Shown here: positions 44,614 through 57,171 of the stretch, in pieces | How the letters are laid out: the number at the start of each line of letters is the position of its first letter | How positions within the stretch are numbered: position 1 is the first letter of the stretch | NCBI RefSeq assembly: GCF_048544455.1 | Contig: NC_133528.1 | Span: 48,827,502-48,891,501 of the forward strand | Length of the DNA stretch: 64,000 bases | Source: Silene latifolia | Lineage: Eukaryota; Streptophyta; Magnoliopsida; Caryophyllales; Caryophyllaceae | Direction of reading: 5' to 3' | The notes under the pieces: model-generated | Seen by the model: the letters and a program-made list of their open reading frames with translations, nothing else | Database searches by the model: none | Told to the model about the DNA's origin: nothing | Translations under genes and position numbers: made by a program

Positions 44614-46983
44614 CTCAAGTGTCCCGTCTTTGATGGGAAGAATTACGGATTGTGAAAAAACATGATGACTCACTATGTGAAAGGACACGATTGGGAGTGC
44701 TGGAGGATTATTCAAAACGGACCGCACAAAATTCTTGTTGCATCCGAGGAAGGCACTACCTATGAAAAGAAAGAAGAGGACTATGTCTAAGCCGACTACA
44801 AGAAGGCCGAGAAAACCTCCAAAGCAATAAGTCTACTGCAAAACGGAATGACTTCCACTGAGTTTGATCGGTTCTCTTCATGTTCCACGGCCAAGGAGAT
44901 ATGGGATGGGCTCGAATTAGCTTATGAAGGTACTTCCATTGTTAGGAAGGACCGAATTAATTTGCTTATGCAAAAATATGAGCTATTCATCATGGAGCCT
45001 AATGAGTCTCTAGATAGTATGTCCGCAAGGTTTTCAAGTATAATAAATGAATTAAAAAACCTAGGTAGAAAATTCTGTACCGAGGACATTGCTAGAAAGG
45101 TTCTTAGGAACCTTACTAAGAAGTGGCGTGCTAAGGTCACTGAAATGGAGGAATCACGAGATCTTGAAACCCTATCCTATCAAGAACTCATCGGCGCTCT
45201 CATGGCCCATGAAATTACTCTTGACATAGACGACGCTAAACCAAGTCGCAATAAGAGTATGGCCTTAAAGAGCGAAGAAGTGGACTCTGACCTAGAGGAT
45301 GAAACTGTCTTGTTTGCACGACGTTTTAAAAATAAGATTTTTCGAAATAAACAGACAAAATCATCCTATAACAACAGTAACAACAAGTCATTCAACAAAA
45401 AGGTTAATGACTCAAAGTCGTCCTTCGCAAATAGAGGTTGCTTCAAGTGTGGAGAATCTGGTCACATGATCAAGGATTGTCCAACATGGGAGAAGATAAA
45501 GGACAAGACAAAACGTGAGAAGACAAAGAGAGAATTCAAGCAAGTTATGATGGCTTCGTGTTGGGGAGACCTTGACTCAGAAGATGACGAGGAATCTGAA
45601 GACGACGAAGTAGCAAACCTTTGTCTCAGCAGTATTAGTCTTGACCTAATTTCCGACAGTGACGATGAAAGCACAAATTCTCATTCAAACTATTGCTTTC
45701 TTGGAGAATCAGACGAAGACGACGATGAAGAGGTAAGTTACCTTGAGCTTAAAAAACGTGTTAGGAAATTGTCTAAAAGTGCTTTAATTGAATTCTTTGA
45801 ACAATCTCTTGATAAGTGTCACGAACAGGATTTGGAATTGAAAGATCTAAAGGAACATATTCTCGAAATCGCGGAAGAGAATCATACTCTCAAGACTAAA
45901 GCTAAGAAGTTGAAATCTAAAGTTATAGCTGAGAAAGCTACAACATTAGATTCTACTATGGCTGAAAAGAAGGAATTAGAGTCCAAAGTTATAGCTAATG
46001 AAGCTATAACTTCTGAACTAAAGCTTAACATCAAGCACCTTCAAGCCAAAGTTACAGCTAATGAAGCTATAACTTTAGAACATAGAAAAGTCAAAGAACT
46101 CTTGGAAACTAAGGTCACTTCTAATGAAGAAGTGATCTTGGATCAAAAGAAAGAGATAGATTCTCTTTTAAAGCAATTGAAAGAATCTAAGACCGATATG
46201 ATCAATGTTAAGAAACACCACACCGATGTTGTGTTCATTCTTAACAAACGATACCAGGACTTTCGTGACAACTTTAAAAAGGACAATGATGTAGATCACA
46301 CGAAATGTCAAGAGGAAATTAAAACCCTAAAAGACCTACTTCTACACGCTAGAAAGGTCCATGACAAGTGGGAAGGTAGCACAAAAGTCCTAAACTTCCT
46401 AACCGAACAATCTGACAATAATATGAAGATGGGGTTAGGACATGAGTACTACAGCCGTAGAGATCACTCTAAATGCAAATCAACACCTTCGGATTTTGAT
46501 TTTAGAAAAAGGAAGTATGCTGATCTTCCTGAATACTTGATTTGCAATTACTGTGGTCATACGGGTCACATCCAAATCAATTGTGTCAAAAAGGCTCATG
46601 ATATAAGAAAGAATGCCGAACATGCCAAAACTGCTGACACAGTTGTCGAGGATAAGGAAATCCCCACTAACGAACCTAACGAAGAAAGGAACAATAAATT
46701 TCGTTGGTTCTATGACATGGCCTTTGACTACTCTAAGAAACCTAGCACTTCACAAAGCCCTTGTAGATCTCAACCCAGTAAACCTATTCACAAGGCAAAT
46801 AGTCAAGAGAGACCTAGAGAAATTCCTAAACCTAGAGAAAACCCTAGAACTCCTCCCAAGCCAAACAAACCTAAAGTTAGAAAAACGGTTATTAGACAAG
46901 TCTGGATTCGAAAGGATCTAGTTTATAGAGTAACTAATCATAAGGGACCCAACTTAGCTTGGGTACCTAAAAATCGTATCTAA
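44614..46983 (+). pseudogene. SIRE-type Gag (two stops near its start)
   Basis: The 711-codon open frame from 44848 continues a frame that is readable from about 44614 but has TGA at 44653-44655 (where Trp is expected) and TAA at 44788-44790 (Gln expected); both are C-to-T type changes. Domains: UBN2-like Gag core ('SSCSTAKEIWDGLELAYEG', 'FCTEDIARKVLRNL'), CCHC knuckle CFKCGESGHMIKDC (about residue 197-210 of the open frame), an acidic stretch ('DSEDDEESEDDE'), and a long coiled coil made of about 21-residue repeats (45919-46160). A second CCHC-like knuckle follows (CNYCGHTGHIQINC), then a Pro/Lys-rich tail. The open part would still give a near-complete particle protein if translated from an inner ATG. 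Confidence 0.9.
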
Positions 46984-47002
46984 TCCCTTCTGCGGGGAAG
47001 AA

Positions 47003-48679
47003 GTGAAAGAAAACAATCAATGGTATCTTGACAGTGGATGTTCAAGACACATGACCGGAGATAAGAATCTGTTTCTTTCACTCAAGCCCTTCAACGGAGG
47101 AAAAGTGACGTTTGGGGACAACAAAAAGGGAAAGGTTATTGGCGTTGGCAAAATCGGAATTTCTAAATCTCACGCAATAAGTGACGTTTATCTCGTGGAT
47201 GGTCTAAAACACAATTTGCTAAGCATATCTCAACTATACGACAAAGGTAACAAAGTAGTTTTTCATACTGATAGTTGTCGCATTATTATTGAAGGAACTA
47301 GCAACGTCATTCTTGAAGGCCACCGAAAAAGGAATGTGTATATGGTAGATTTAAATGTTGTGCCTACTAACTCCTTTTCGTGTATGAAAGTTACACTTGA
47401 TGATCCTTGTTTATGGCATAAACGGTTTGGTCACATTAGCTCACTAACCTTGAACAAGCTCAAGAAGTGGGACTTGGTGGAAGGGTTACCTAAAATCAAG
47501 TTCGACCAAGAAAAGATGTGTGACACGTGTGCAAGGTGCAAACAAGTAAGATCATCGTTTAAACCGAAAAGAGTAGTAAGGACAAATCAAGCCTTGGAAT
47601 TAGTGCACATGGATTTATGTGGACCAATGAAGGTAAGGAGTAGAGGAGGATCCAGGTACGTCTTCGTTCTTGTAGATGACTACTCAAGGTATGTATGGCC
47701 TATATTTCTTCATTCAAAAGACGAGACTTTTGATGAATTTGATTGTCTTATGAAACGTGTTCAAAACAAATATAAGACTAATATTGTATCTATTCGTACG
47801 GATCATGGCACCGAATTTGACAACCAAACTTTTATAGAATATTGTAGAGTTAATGGTGTAGGACATAACTTTTCAGCACCAAGAACTACTCAACAAAACG
47901 GTGTTGTTGAACGTATGAATAGAACCTTAGAAGATATGGCACGTACAATGCTTATGTGTAGTGGTTTACCTCGTAATTTTTGGGCTGAAGCCATAAGCAC
48001 TTCTTGCTACATCCATAATCGTGCTATGATCCGACATATCCTTAAGAAAACCCCCTACGAACTCCTTAGAGGTCGAAAACCCAATATCTCCCATCTTCGC
48101 TATTTTGGGAGTAAATGTTTTGTACATAATAACGGTAAGAACCGTTTAAGTAAATTCGACCCTAGGAGTGATGAGGCGATTTTTATAGGATATTCAGATC
48201 ATAGCAAGGCTTACAAAGTCTTCAATAAGAGAACTCTTTGTGTTGAAGGAAGTGTCCACGTTATCTTTGATGAAGATAACGTGTTCGATAAGCCTTTACA
48301 GGATGAGGAAGAAGACTTGGATGAACCCGACTTTCGTCTTTCAAGAGACGATCCTCCGGAATTGGAATTAGAGGACAATGAAATTGAGGGAACGAATGAT
48401 GAAATTGATCGTTCCTCAAACGATAAAAAGGAGAAAGGCAAAGTTATAGTTGATGATACTATAACATTGACTCAAGACAAGAACTCCCAAACCAATGTTA
48501 TAGATGATGTTACTGTAACATTGAATCCAAATCAAGGTGTAGAGTCTGAGGTTATAATCGGCTCAAACACAACACCCGGATTGGATTCAGGGGGAACTTC
48601 CTCTAATTCCGAACCAAATGGAATCGAGTCAAGCTCAAATAACGATGAAGAACCAAGCACTTCGACGAAGTGGAAATAA
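47003..48679 (+). pseudogene. SIRE-type protease and integrase
   Basis: Follows Gag after a frame change near 46985. Protease: 'WYLDSGCSRHMTGD' with catalytic Asp-Ser-Gly. GAG-pre-integrase zinc site: 'LWHKRFGHIS' and 'CDTCARCK'. Integrase catalytic triad: 'HMDLCGPM' (Asp), 'IRTDHGTEFDN' (Asp) and 'NGVVERMNRTL' (Glu). After the C-terminal part comes a disordered acidic linker with two copies of the hairpin motif (48440-48470, 48494-48524). Ends in a TAA (48677-48679) that is in the same frame as the RT block, so the two were one polyprotein. Confidence 0.92.
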
Positions 48680-48694
48680 AAGAACTCACACCCC

Positions 48695-50314
48695 ATGGAC
48701 AATATTCTTGGGAATATTAAGAAGGGTGTTCAAACAAGACGTTCCTTAAACAACTTCTGCTCTTTCTACTCTTTCCTATCCATGATCGAACCCATGAATA
48801 TCAATGAAGCTCTCGCTGAATCAGATTGGATTATAGCCATGCAAGAAGAGCTTCAACAGTTAGAAAGAAACAAGGTTTGGCATTTAGTTCCTAGACCAAA
48901 AGATCGTACATTCATTGGAACTCGGTGGGTCTTCAGGAACAAATTAGATGATGCCGGAGTCATTGTCAGAAACAAAGCAAGATTGGTGGTTCAAGGGTAT
49001 AATCAACAAGAAGGAATAGATTATGACGAGACTTTCACACCTGTTGCTCGTCTTGAAGCTATTAGACTTCTGAGAGCAATCACCGCACACAAGGGAATGA
49101 AGCTCTTCCAGATGGACGTCAAGACGACATTCTTGAATGGATATTTACAAGAGGAAGTTTTCGTTGAACAACCCCCTGGTGTTAAGAATATCAAATTTGA
49201 GGATCACGTTTTCAAATTAGATAAAGCCCTATACGGATTGAAGCAAGCACCTAGGGCTTGGTACGACAGATTATCCAAGTTTCTACTTGACAGTGGATTT
49301 AGTAGAGGATCCGTCGATAAAACCCTATTTTTGAAAACAGAGGGTTCGGACCTTTTGGTTGTTCAAATATACGTCGATGATATCGACTTTGGATCGACCA
49401 ACCGAAGCTTATGTAAATATTTTTCTGAGTTGATGACTTCCGAGTTCGAGATGAGTATGATGGGAGAATTGAAATTCTTCCTAGGTCTGCAGATACAACA
49501 AACAGATGAAGGCATTAAGATCCATCAACAAAAATATATCAAAGAATTGATTCGGAAATTCGGAATGGAAAATTCACATGCTATGCCTACTCCAATGGTC
49601 GAGAACAAGAAATTGACATTGGATGAAAACGGTAAATCAGTTGATGAAACTACTTACCGTGGGATGATTGGGTCACTGTTATATTTGACCGCAAGTAGAC
49701 CCGATATTATGTTTAGCGTATGCGTTTGTGCGAGATATCAATCATCTCCCAAAGAATCGCATATGACGGCCGTAAAACGTATTTTACGTTATTTGATTGG
49801 AACGGCCACCTTATACCTATGGTATCCAATGGAGTGCAATTTTGATCTAGTCGGTTATTCTGATGCCGACTACGCAGGATGTTCTCTAGACAGAAAAAGC
49901 ACGTCGGGTGTCGCCACATTTGTCGGACCGTGTATCATCACGTGGGGTTCGAAGAAACAAAATTCGGTTGCTCTTTCAACTGCTGAAGCCGAATATATTG
50001 CCGCAGGACTGGTATGTACTCAACTTTTATGGCTTAAGCAACAATTACGTGATTATGGTGTTGACGTAGGATGTATTCCTATTTTATGTGATAATACTAG
50101 TGCGATAATAATTTCCAAAAACCCCGCACAACATTCACGTACCAAACATATTGAAATAAGACACCATTTTATTCGAGACCATGTTGAGAAGGGGAATGTA
50201 AAACTTGAATTTTGTAGTACTGAAAAAGAATGGGCAGATATTTTGACAAAATCATTAGCTAGAGAACTATTTGAGACTTTACGGTTGGAAATTGGTTTAA
50301 TCAGTGGTACATAA
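48695..50314 (+). pseudogene. SIRE-type reverse transcriptase and RNase H
   Basis: 539 codons in the same frame as the integrase block. RT motifs: '[21 protein letters not shown]', '[12 protein letters not shown]' (Thr where SIRE usually has Ser/Ala), '[14 protein letters not shown]' and the active site '[13 protein letters not shown]' (Asp-Asp intact). RNase H: '[19 protein letters not shown]', '[12 protein letters not shown]', 'ILCDNTSAI'. It ends with '[10 protein letters not shown]' as usual. The only defect that affects it is the TAA just upstream at 48677. Confidence 0.93.
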
Positions 50315-50831
50315 GCTTCTATATTTGTTCAATCTTTTTATGACTGACTAGTTAAGTTAAGATTGTATGACTGTGTCCGTATATTGCGTTGCATGAATAA
50401 TTTCGTTTATAGAAATATTTTTATCATAAGATTCTATTTGCTATTTAGAATTTAATTGATATACAAACATATTCTTATCACAATAAACAAAACACACCAT
50501 ATATTTATCTTTCCAAATCATAAAAATCTTTCAAATAAGCTCACAAATACACGGCTCATAATTCCTACATCAAATCAATTTCCTAATTCTTGTCTTATCA
50601 CCATAAATTCCCATACTTTTCACTTTACCTATTCCTAATTAAAGACACTTAAGATAATTCACCTCCACTTGTTAACCCTAAGCCTACACCTATATCTACC
50701 CTTGCGTGTTACCCGTCCACCCATCCCCACTTGCCTATTTTTCTTTCTTCCAAATTTTTACAATCATTACACCTCTTCTCCTTTACTCAAACCATCACCA
50801 TCACCCCCTTTTTCAACAAATCACCATCATC
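50315..50831 (+). other. Non-coding gap between SIRE pol and the extra ORF
   Basis: AC/T-rich leader-like stretch without a supported ORF. Confidence 0.5.
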
Positions 50832-52445
50832 ATGCATCCATCTCATGCAAAAAATACCCGATCCTCAACCCGTCACCACCAAAACCGCCCATTTCCTAAC
50901 CAAACATCACCTTTACCACCACATGATCCTCATTCCATGAATCATCCTTCACCTCAACCAAATTCAAACTCGCCCCAGTTTCGTAGTCGGGACGAATCGG
51001 TGTCCGAAGGCAAAAGACGCCGTCTTTTCAAGGGTAAAAATAATGTAGTTGTTGATGATAGTGAAGTTGTGGAGGAACCCGAGGTGATAGTTCGGAATGG
51101 TGTTGCTCGTACTCTGCTTAGGGATGCTTCAAAAGCCGCGACCAAGGAAGGTTTAAATCGTGTTCGGCTTACTCATGATGAAAGCGTCTTAGTTAATCGA
51201 GTTTTGAGGTATTCCATTCATGGTGGTAGGTACTATCCGAAATCTTAGTTGGTTAGTGTACCCGTTCTTGCTTTCTTTGTTAATTTTCTTGATTTTCAAG
51301 GGTGGAGTCACATTAGTCAGTTTTCGGGTCCTATTTACCCAGTTGAGGTGGTACAATTCTTTACTAGTGTCTCAATCAAGAAAGGTGTCTTGCATGCGAT
51401 TGTTACTGGAGTCGATGTTACTGTCTCTGTTTCGGATTTTTGCTCTTCTTTTTTGGTTCCCGATGAAGGAATCGAGTTAAATCCGAGTCTTGAGTGTTCT
51501 AATGTTGTGAGTGAAAAGGAGTTGTTAGTGAAGAAGTATTTTGAGGAGATGACGGAGGGTGTCAATATCGTGGTTTGTCCTCTCTCGGCTAAGATCAAGT
51601 TCCTCTTGAACTTTTTATGGAACACAGTGGTGCCGAGGATAGGTGGCCATGATAAGGTGTCGAGTTATGAAGCGATAATGGTTTATTCTTGGTTGGAAGG
51701 TCAGAAGGTGAATTTGGGTTGTGTTGTCTTGCATCGTATCATTCAGACTAGTCTTACGGTCACTAAGGACAAGTTGAGCACCACAATCGATTTGTCGTAT
51801 GGTATGTGGATATCTCGTTTGTTGGAAATTAAGCGAGTGGTAGGGCCTGACAGTTACGGTGTTAGTGCTCGGGATTGTATGTGTGACAAGTTGATCAAGC
51901 TAATGGGTCTTGTTGTTGATGGACCCGAGTTGCAACTTGCAAAGGATGTTGAGAAAGCCCCGGTGGATTCGGGTTTAGGAGCTATGGAGTCGAAGTTGGA
52001 GGGGTTTATGAGTGGTTTAATGGAGAAATTCGAGGAACATTCGACTAATTTGGCTACGGCATTGTCACGGGTTGGACCATCTCGGTCTTTAGACTCCGGT
52101 TTGGATGCTAGTCGGGTGTACTCGTGGATGGAGAACGTAGACAAAAGGTTAGCGGGTTTTAAGAGGGAGTTGAAGGCTATTCGTGGGGAAGTGTTCCCAC
52201 ACGGTGATCGTCTCACTTTCCTTACAAGTCAGGGTGGTGCTTTGGTGATGCATGGGAAAGCGATGGCGGGTGATCAAGCTCTCACGTTAGAGGCCACAAA
52301 GGCTCTTTCTTTGAAAGTGCTTAATTTTGAAAGGAGCATTGGTACTCTTTCGCAGTTGGTTCGGAGCTCGTTTGACCGTCTGGATGCTTTGGAGCACCGC
52401 ACTAGACCCGACTACGTGAACCCGTATAAGACCCGCAACATTTGA
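50832..52445 (+). pseudogene. Extra ORF after pol (env-like position), one in-frame TAG
   Basis: About 537 codons from the ATG at 50832, in one frame with a single TAG at 51246-51248. The N-terminal 138 codons are Pro/His/Ser-rich with a basic KRRRLFKGK patch. After the TAG the frame has 'VPVLAFFVNFLDFQGWSHISQFSG', a globular part, and a C-terminal coiled-coil stretch ('KLEGFMSGLMEKFEEHSTNL'). It lies where SIRE elements have an env-like ORF. No clear signal peptide or transmembrane anchor is seen, so 'env-like' refers to position only. It also resembles the plant transposon-associated proteins of unknown role found in large retroelements. Confidence 0.75.
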
Positions 52446-52470
52446 TTTCCTCTCGTCCTACCCTCATAAG

Positions 52471-53994
52471 TGATGCGTGTCATTTATATGATGTTTTACA
52501 TCTCTTTTTACACGCATTTCAGAGCTCATTTGTGTAATATATGCTACATTTCTCCCTATTTCTGTCTACTTCCGTATTTTGTACTTTGTTGCAGAAATGT
52601 GAAGAATTCAGCGGGAAATCAAGCCAAATCTGTCCCCGAGTAATCTGCATTGCAAATGACGTAAAGGAATTTCTTAAGGAACGAGCTTGGTGCGCAATCC
52701 AAGGCCCAAAAGACGAATCCACGAGTTTAAAGAAGTCAATTAGCAGCTCAAGCAGTCGATCGACTAGACCCATCAGTCGATCGACCAACTATCGGGTTCC
52801 AGAAGCTACTGTTGCTGAGGAGCAGTCGATCGACCAACCTGAGTAGTCGATCGACCAGATTTCTATTCCAGACGAGATTTAGAAGGTCGTGAATCTCAAG
52901 GCCCGTGAAGTTTAGGTTTTAGAAATAAGTTGTTACGATGATTGCTATATAACGTAACACCAACATCCAGTTTGAGTATCGAATAACACATCACATACTT
53001 TATCAGTTTTAGTTCTATTTCATAATTAGGGTTCTTAAGATTATTGTTCTTCCGTTAATAAAGTTCGGTTTACAGTTGGTTTTGATCTCTTCTTTGCAAT
53101 CCTTTACGCGGTATTCTTCTGCTCCTATTTCAGTTTTACTATTTTATTGTCATTCATAGTATAGGAATTGCTAGGATAGTCCCCCGAAAGCCAACTTATC
53201 GTTCTTTGTTAATTGTTTATTTCCTTGTTTTGATCATGAATTCTCCTATGTTATTGGTAGATTTTATTGTTATTGATATTCCCAGTATGAGTAGCTAATT
53301 TCATAGTGCTAGGATGTAGGGAAATTGTAGCATAGGCGGCACTAGATTGAACACGGACTGAACCCGCGTGTCAGTCGATCGACTGACATTGTTGGTCGAT
53401 CGACTGACCTAGTAAGGTTATCCTTCGTTTTAAATAAATTTAATCTTGTATTTTACAAATCGAATGCATGCGACCAGTTAGATACCTATTTTGTGACCGA
53501 CCCATTAGATCGAAAGATAGGGAAGGTTATTTGACCGTCAATTAAATCGACTAAACTGTGCTAAGATCGAAAGATAGGTATAGTTTAGACCATTAGTCGC
53601 TTTTCAGGACGAAAGTTAGTATTAGTGACATTAGGGACCTATAGCGAGATCGAGAGATGCTATTTGTTAGGAGTGGACCGAGAGGACCTCTTATTTCCCG
53701 CCTTACGTGTTTGATTGACCGACTTAGTTTGCTGCCGCCGAAGCTATAATGACCCGACCATCCTAGTACCCTTCTTTTATCTGTTTAAATCGTATTTTTA
53801 GTTTATTTTCTTTTTATTGTTATTAGCTATAGACCAATTCAAATAAACCCCCATAATAGTTACCTCAGACTGAACATAAATCAACTAAAGTTTACAACTG
53901 CCTCCTTGTGGTTCGACCCTGTTACCACTAGCCTAGGTTAGTCTTAATAGGAGATTATAAATTTTATCTTTGGTACTCACAACGACGGGTATCA
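52471..53994 (+). mobile_element. Solo LTR (Ty3/gypsy type) inside the SIRE 3' region
   Basis: TGATGCGTGTCATTTATATG to ACGACGGGTATCA, 1524 bp, with the duplication ATAAG on both sides (52466-52470, 53995-53999). It has GTCGATCGAC sites in pairs 21 bp apart (52755/52776, 52825/52846, 53374/53395) and a TATATAA at 52946-52952. No internal sequence. The frames 52519-52846 are shadows. Confidence 0.92.
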
Positions 53995-53999
53995 ATAAG

Positions 54000-54489
54000 C
54001 CCTTACCTTAATTAGCTTTTCTTTTTATTTTTTCTTAATGGTGTGTTAAACAAACTCTTATTCGGCCCATTTTGGCAATGCACTTGTGGTTATGGCCCAA
54101 GTGTTCTATTAGACATGTGATCATTCGGCCCACTTTGGCTTTAAACATGTTTAATTCTTAGTTTGTATGTTAATTATCTTTTGGATGCTTCTAGTCTTGC
54201 ATGTTATTATTATTTCTTATGGTGTTTTTATCTCTTGTCTCATCTTATATTATTCTAGTCATTTTTGATTTGTTCTTAACTTTTCGATGATGTCAAGAGG
54301 GGGAAAGAACGTCTATAGAAAGCATCTACCTAAGCTTGCTCCTTGTCAAGACCAATTGTCTCTTAAAGTCCTTAAAGTTTCGGTTTTGAAAAATTGTCTT
54401 GATCTTGCGTTAATCTTTATTATCAAGATAACGGTGTTATATTGAGGGGGAACTTTTTACACTAGTCACAATTGTAGGAGACTTGCCAT
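54000..54489 (+). other. SIRE 3' untranslated region
   Basis: Continuation of the SIRE element after the solo LTR. T-rich; no ORF supported. Confidence 0.6.
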
Positions 54490-54507
54490 CATCAAAAAGG
54501 GGGAATT
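54490..54507 (+). other. SIRE polypurine tract
   Basis: ATCAAAAAGGGGGAATT just before the 3' LTR. Confidence 0.85.
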
Positions 54508-56103
54508 TGTTGGACCATATACCTAATATGTTTATGTTTTGATGATGTCAAGGTATTTTACATTTTATATACTGGTTGTGTGTAATCGTTTGTTAAGTAT
54601 CTTAGAACTAACCTATTACGAGCAACAAAGAAGATTGTGACAATTGTATAAGAAGTTCAAGCCTTCGTTTAAACATCAAACAATTCAAGATTCATTCAAG
54701 AATTATGTGAAGACGATGTTCGTCTAAAGATTTATCAAGTTTGGATGATGACATAACCTATACTCGAAGATCTCCTTGAAGATTAGAATAGTATAGGTGA
54801 TTATCTCATAATGGTAATCAAGAATGAGTTTCTTGATTAGTAAAGTTATAGCTTTGCAGCTATAACATTACTAGTAAAAGAGCTCAATGTTATAGCTCTT
54901 CTACTATAACATTAAAATGCTGAGTTTTTATACACGACTTATAAATGTTTCGAAAATTATTTTACAATTGTTTAAAGTTTATTTTAAATGTTTTAATGAA
55001 CGTATTTATTTAATAAAGCCCGGTTTAGTGAGGAGTCCGGTTTTATGGTAAACGTTAATTGGTGGTTATGATGGATCAACTTATGAGTTGGACTTTACTA
55101 CTAATTAGGGTTTCCATATAGCCTCTCCTAAAACCTAAATTCTAATTATATATTAAGATTAGGGTTTGCACGATTCACGAGCCTATGGGCCGTGATATCT
55201 CGTGTTGCCTAAGAGATATTAGGTAAAGATTTTATTCTATAATAAGATCTTTACATATCTTATATATCTTACTTAATATATTTGTTTATGGTAAAAGATA
55301 TTCTTGATTTAGGAAATCTTATCATAATCTTAGAATTTATAGTAAAGATTATATTTGGAAAGATTATATTCTATCTTTTAGAATATTCTTTATTATCTTT
55401 TAAGGCTTTTAGGAAAGAGATAATAAGAAGATATAATTTGTAATTATGTCTTTTTATTTCGGCTATTAGGGTTTGTGCAGAAACCGTGTAGCCTACTCCT
55501 TCCTTCTCTATAAATACTTTGCTATTTACAACATCTAAATTAGAGACCTTAAGCATAAAAATTATTTTCATCTTTAAAGAGGAAACCGTGTGTTTTAAGC
55601 AGAAAATCCGATTTGCAATTTTGAAAGGTCGTGTGTCACAAAACTCGCATACTCGTTCTTCATTTATCGTTATAAGATAATAGTGCTTAGTTGAATTCTT
55701 AACTTGTTCATTAACGTGAACCTTTGTTAGAATCATTAGTGCTTTCTTATTAGCGTAAGTTAGTCACTCGAGTATTTAACGGTACTCATTGAGTTACAGC
55801 TAGAGTTAGTTGTACGAGTTGGGTTAGTAAATTTGTAATCTGTAGAAAGGTACTAAATTTATTAATCGAGAATAGTGGACGTAGGTTTCGACTTGTGAAA
55901 CTGAACCACTTCAAAAATCCGTGTGTCTCTTCTGGTTTCGTTCTTTCGTTTATTTTGCTTACAATCATTAGTTGATTAGTTAAAGTTTAACCAATAAACT
56001 TTAAATAATTAATTACATACGCACAATCGAAAAAGCTTTAAAAAGTTTTAAATCCTCAATTCACCCTCCCCCTCTTGAGTATTTTGGATCAATAGACTCT
56101 TCA
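54508..56103 (+). repeat. SIRE-type 3' LTR
   Basis: Partner of 42893-44490. The same two hairpin motifs lie at 54842-54870 and 54886-54914. Confidence 0.95.
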
Positions 56104-57171
56104 ACCACAGTTTTCAAAACAGTTAAACCGGGGTCAGTTACTGTTTGCATAAACAATACAATAAAAGCAATACAACAATCCAATCCAATCAACCAATCTC
56201 CATCATAACTCCACTCACCTGACTACACACTAAAGTGTGTAGTCCTGCAAGAATACCCATCGTAACAAGTATTCCACACTGCCAGTGGGGGACCGCAACC
56301 GTTCCTACTTAAGCCCTGCTCATCTCATCCGAGCGATAACCCAAGTTCCTAAATGTGCACATCCCCTCTGTGGCGGGTTCCACAGAGAGCGAATCAAGGG
56401 CCCAAAGCCACTCCCACAAGTGACTCCACTCAGCCGAGGACGCACCTCGCAAACCACAGACAGTTATACAACTAACCACATTATACCACAACAACTACCA
56501 ATTACCAATTCCAACATGGTACAAACCAACAACAACGATCAACCAACAACAATACTTTGTAAACAATAATCGAGTAGGGAAACCCTACCTGGAATAGCAA
56601 CCACAAGATCGTCACAGCAGCTAATCAGAAATGTTCCTCTACGAATCCTCCTCCTATAACACATATTCATATAATTATCACCTAATCAACATAATACACC
56701 CAAAACCCCTAAATCTACCCAATTAGGGTTTTAAACAAACTCAACGAAACATTATAAAAATTATACAAGAAGCTTACCCTTGACACGACGATCTCAACGG
56801 CGTAACGAACAAGACAATCCGACGATCCTAGCCCTTGGGATTTGCTGATAACGCGATGAAGGAGAACTATGTAACTTCTTTTTCTTTTGAAAGGTTTTAG
56901 AAAGGTGAAAAAGTGATTAAAAGAATGAAGGAACCTTTTTATACTAAACACGCGTTATTAACAAAACCCGGCTAATATAACCCGTAAGACACACTTACTC
57001 GATCGAGTAAGTCACTTACTCGATCGAGTGACCCTTACTCGATCGAGTGCCCAACATACTCGATCGAGTACTCATCAGGTAGCCTACTGTTTCGTATAAA
57101 AACATACTTACTCGACAGAGTAAGCCCCACTCTATAGAGTACCCATAGACATTGAAAACCGTAGTATTACA

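Larger units (their letters stand above)
42893..56103 (+). mobile_element. SIRE-type Copia retroelement (13.2 kb)
   Basis: LTRs 42893-44490 and 54508-56103, duplication ACCAC on both sides (42888-42892, 56104-56108). Primer site TTGGTATCAGAGC, polypurine tract AAAAAGGGGGAATT, and Copia order gag, protease, integrase, RT, RNase H. A long extra ORF lies between pol and the 3' LTR, the hallmark of the SIRE/Maximus lineage. The LTRs differ only by scattered bases (and a C run near 44448, longer in the left copy). A solo gypsy LTR is inserted at 52471-53994. Few defects in gag-pol: two stops in gag, a frame change at its end, one stop before RT. Confidence 0.95.
42566..57171 (-). repeat. 3' LTR of a Tekay-like element, split by a SIRE-type Copia
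   Basis: Outer ends: TGTAACACCCTC at 42566 and, minus sense, TGTAATACTACGG at 57171. Without the insert (42893-56103 and one ACCAC) the LTR is about 1.39 kb. The flanks of the insert join to the same order as in the solo LTR (GGATCACCAC|AGTTTT, compare the inverted 38890-38915). Minus-sense TATAAAAAGG at + strand 56934-56943, preceded by ACTCGATCGAGT sites (56997, 57018, 57037, 57058) and variants (57110, 57129). Confidence 0.88.

Noticed and set aside
50456..50940. Small + strand frames before the SIRE extra ORF
   Set aside because: Low-complexity Pro/His-rich readings in other frames; only the frame from 50832 continues into a long ORF.
42566..57171. Interpretation as a solo LTR of the Tekay-like element
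   Set aside because: Flanks (TGCTT against GTCTT) are not a matching duplication, and a polypurine tract plus pol directly adjoin the LTR, so it is the 3' LTR of an element.
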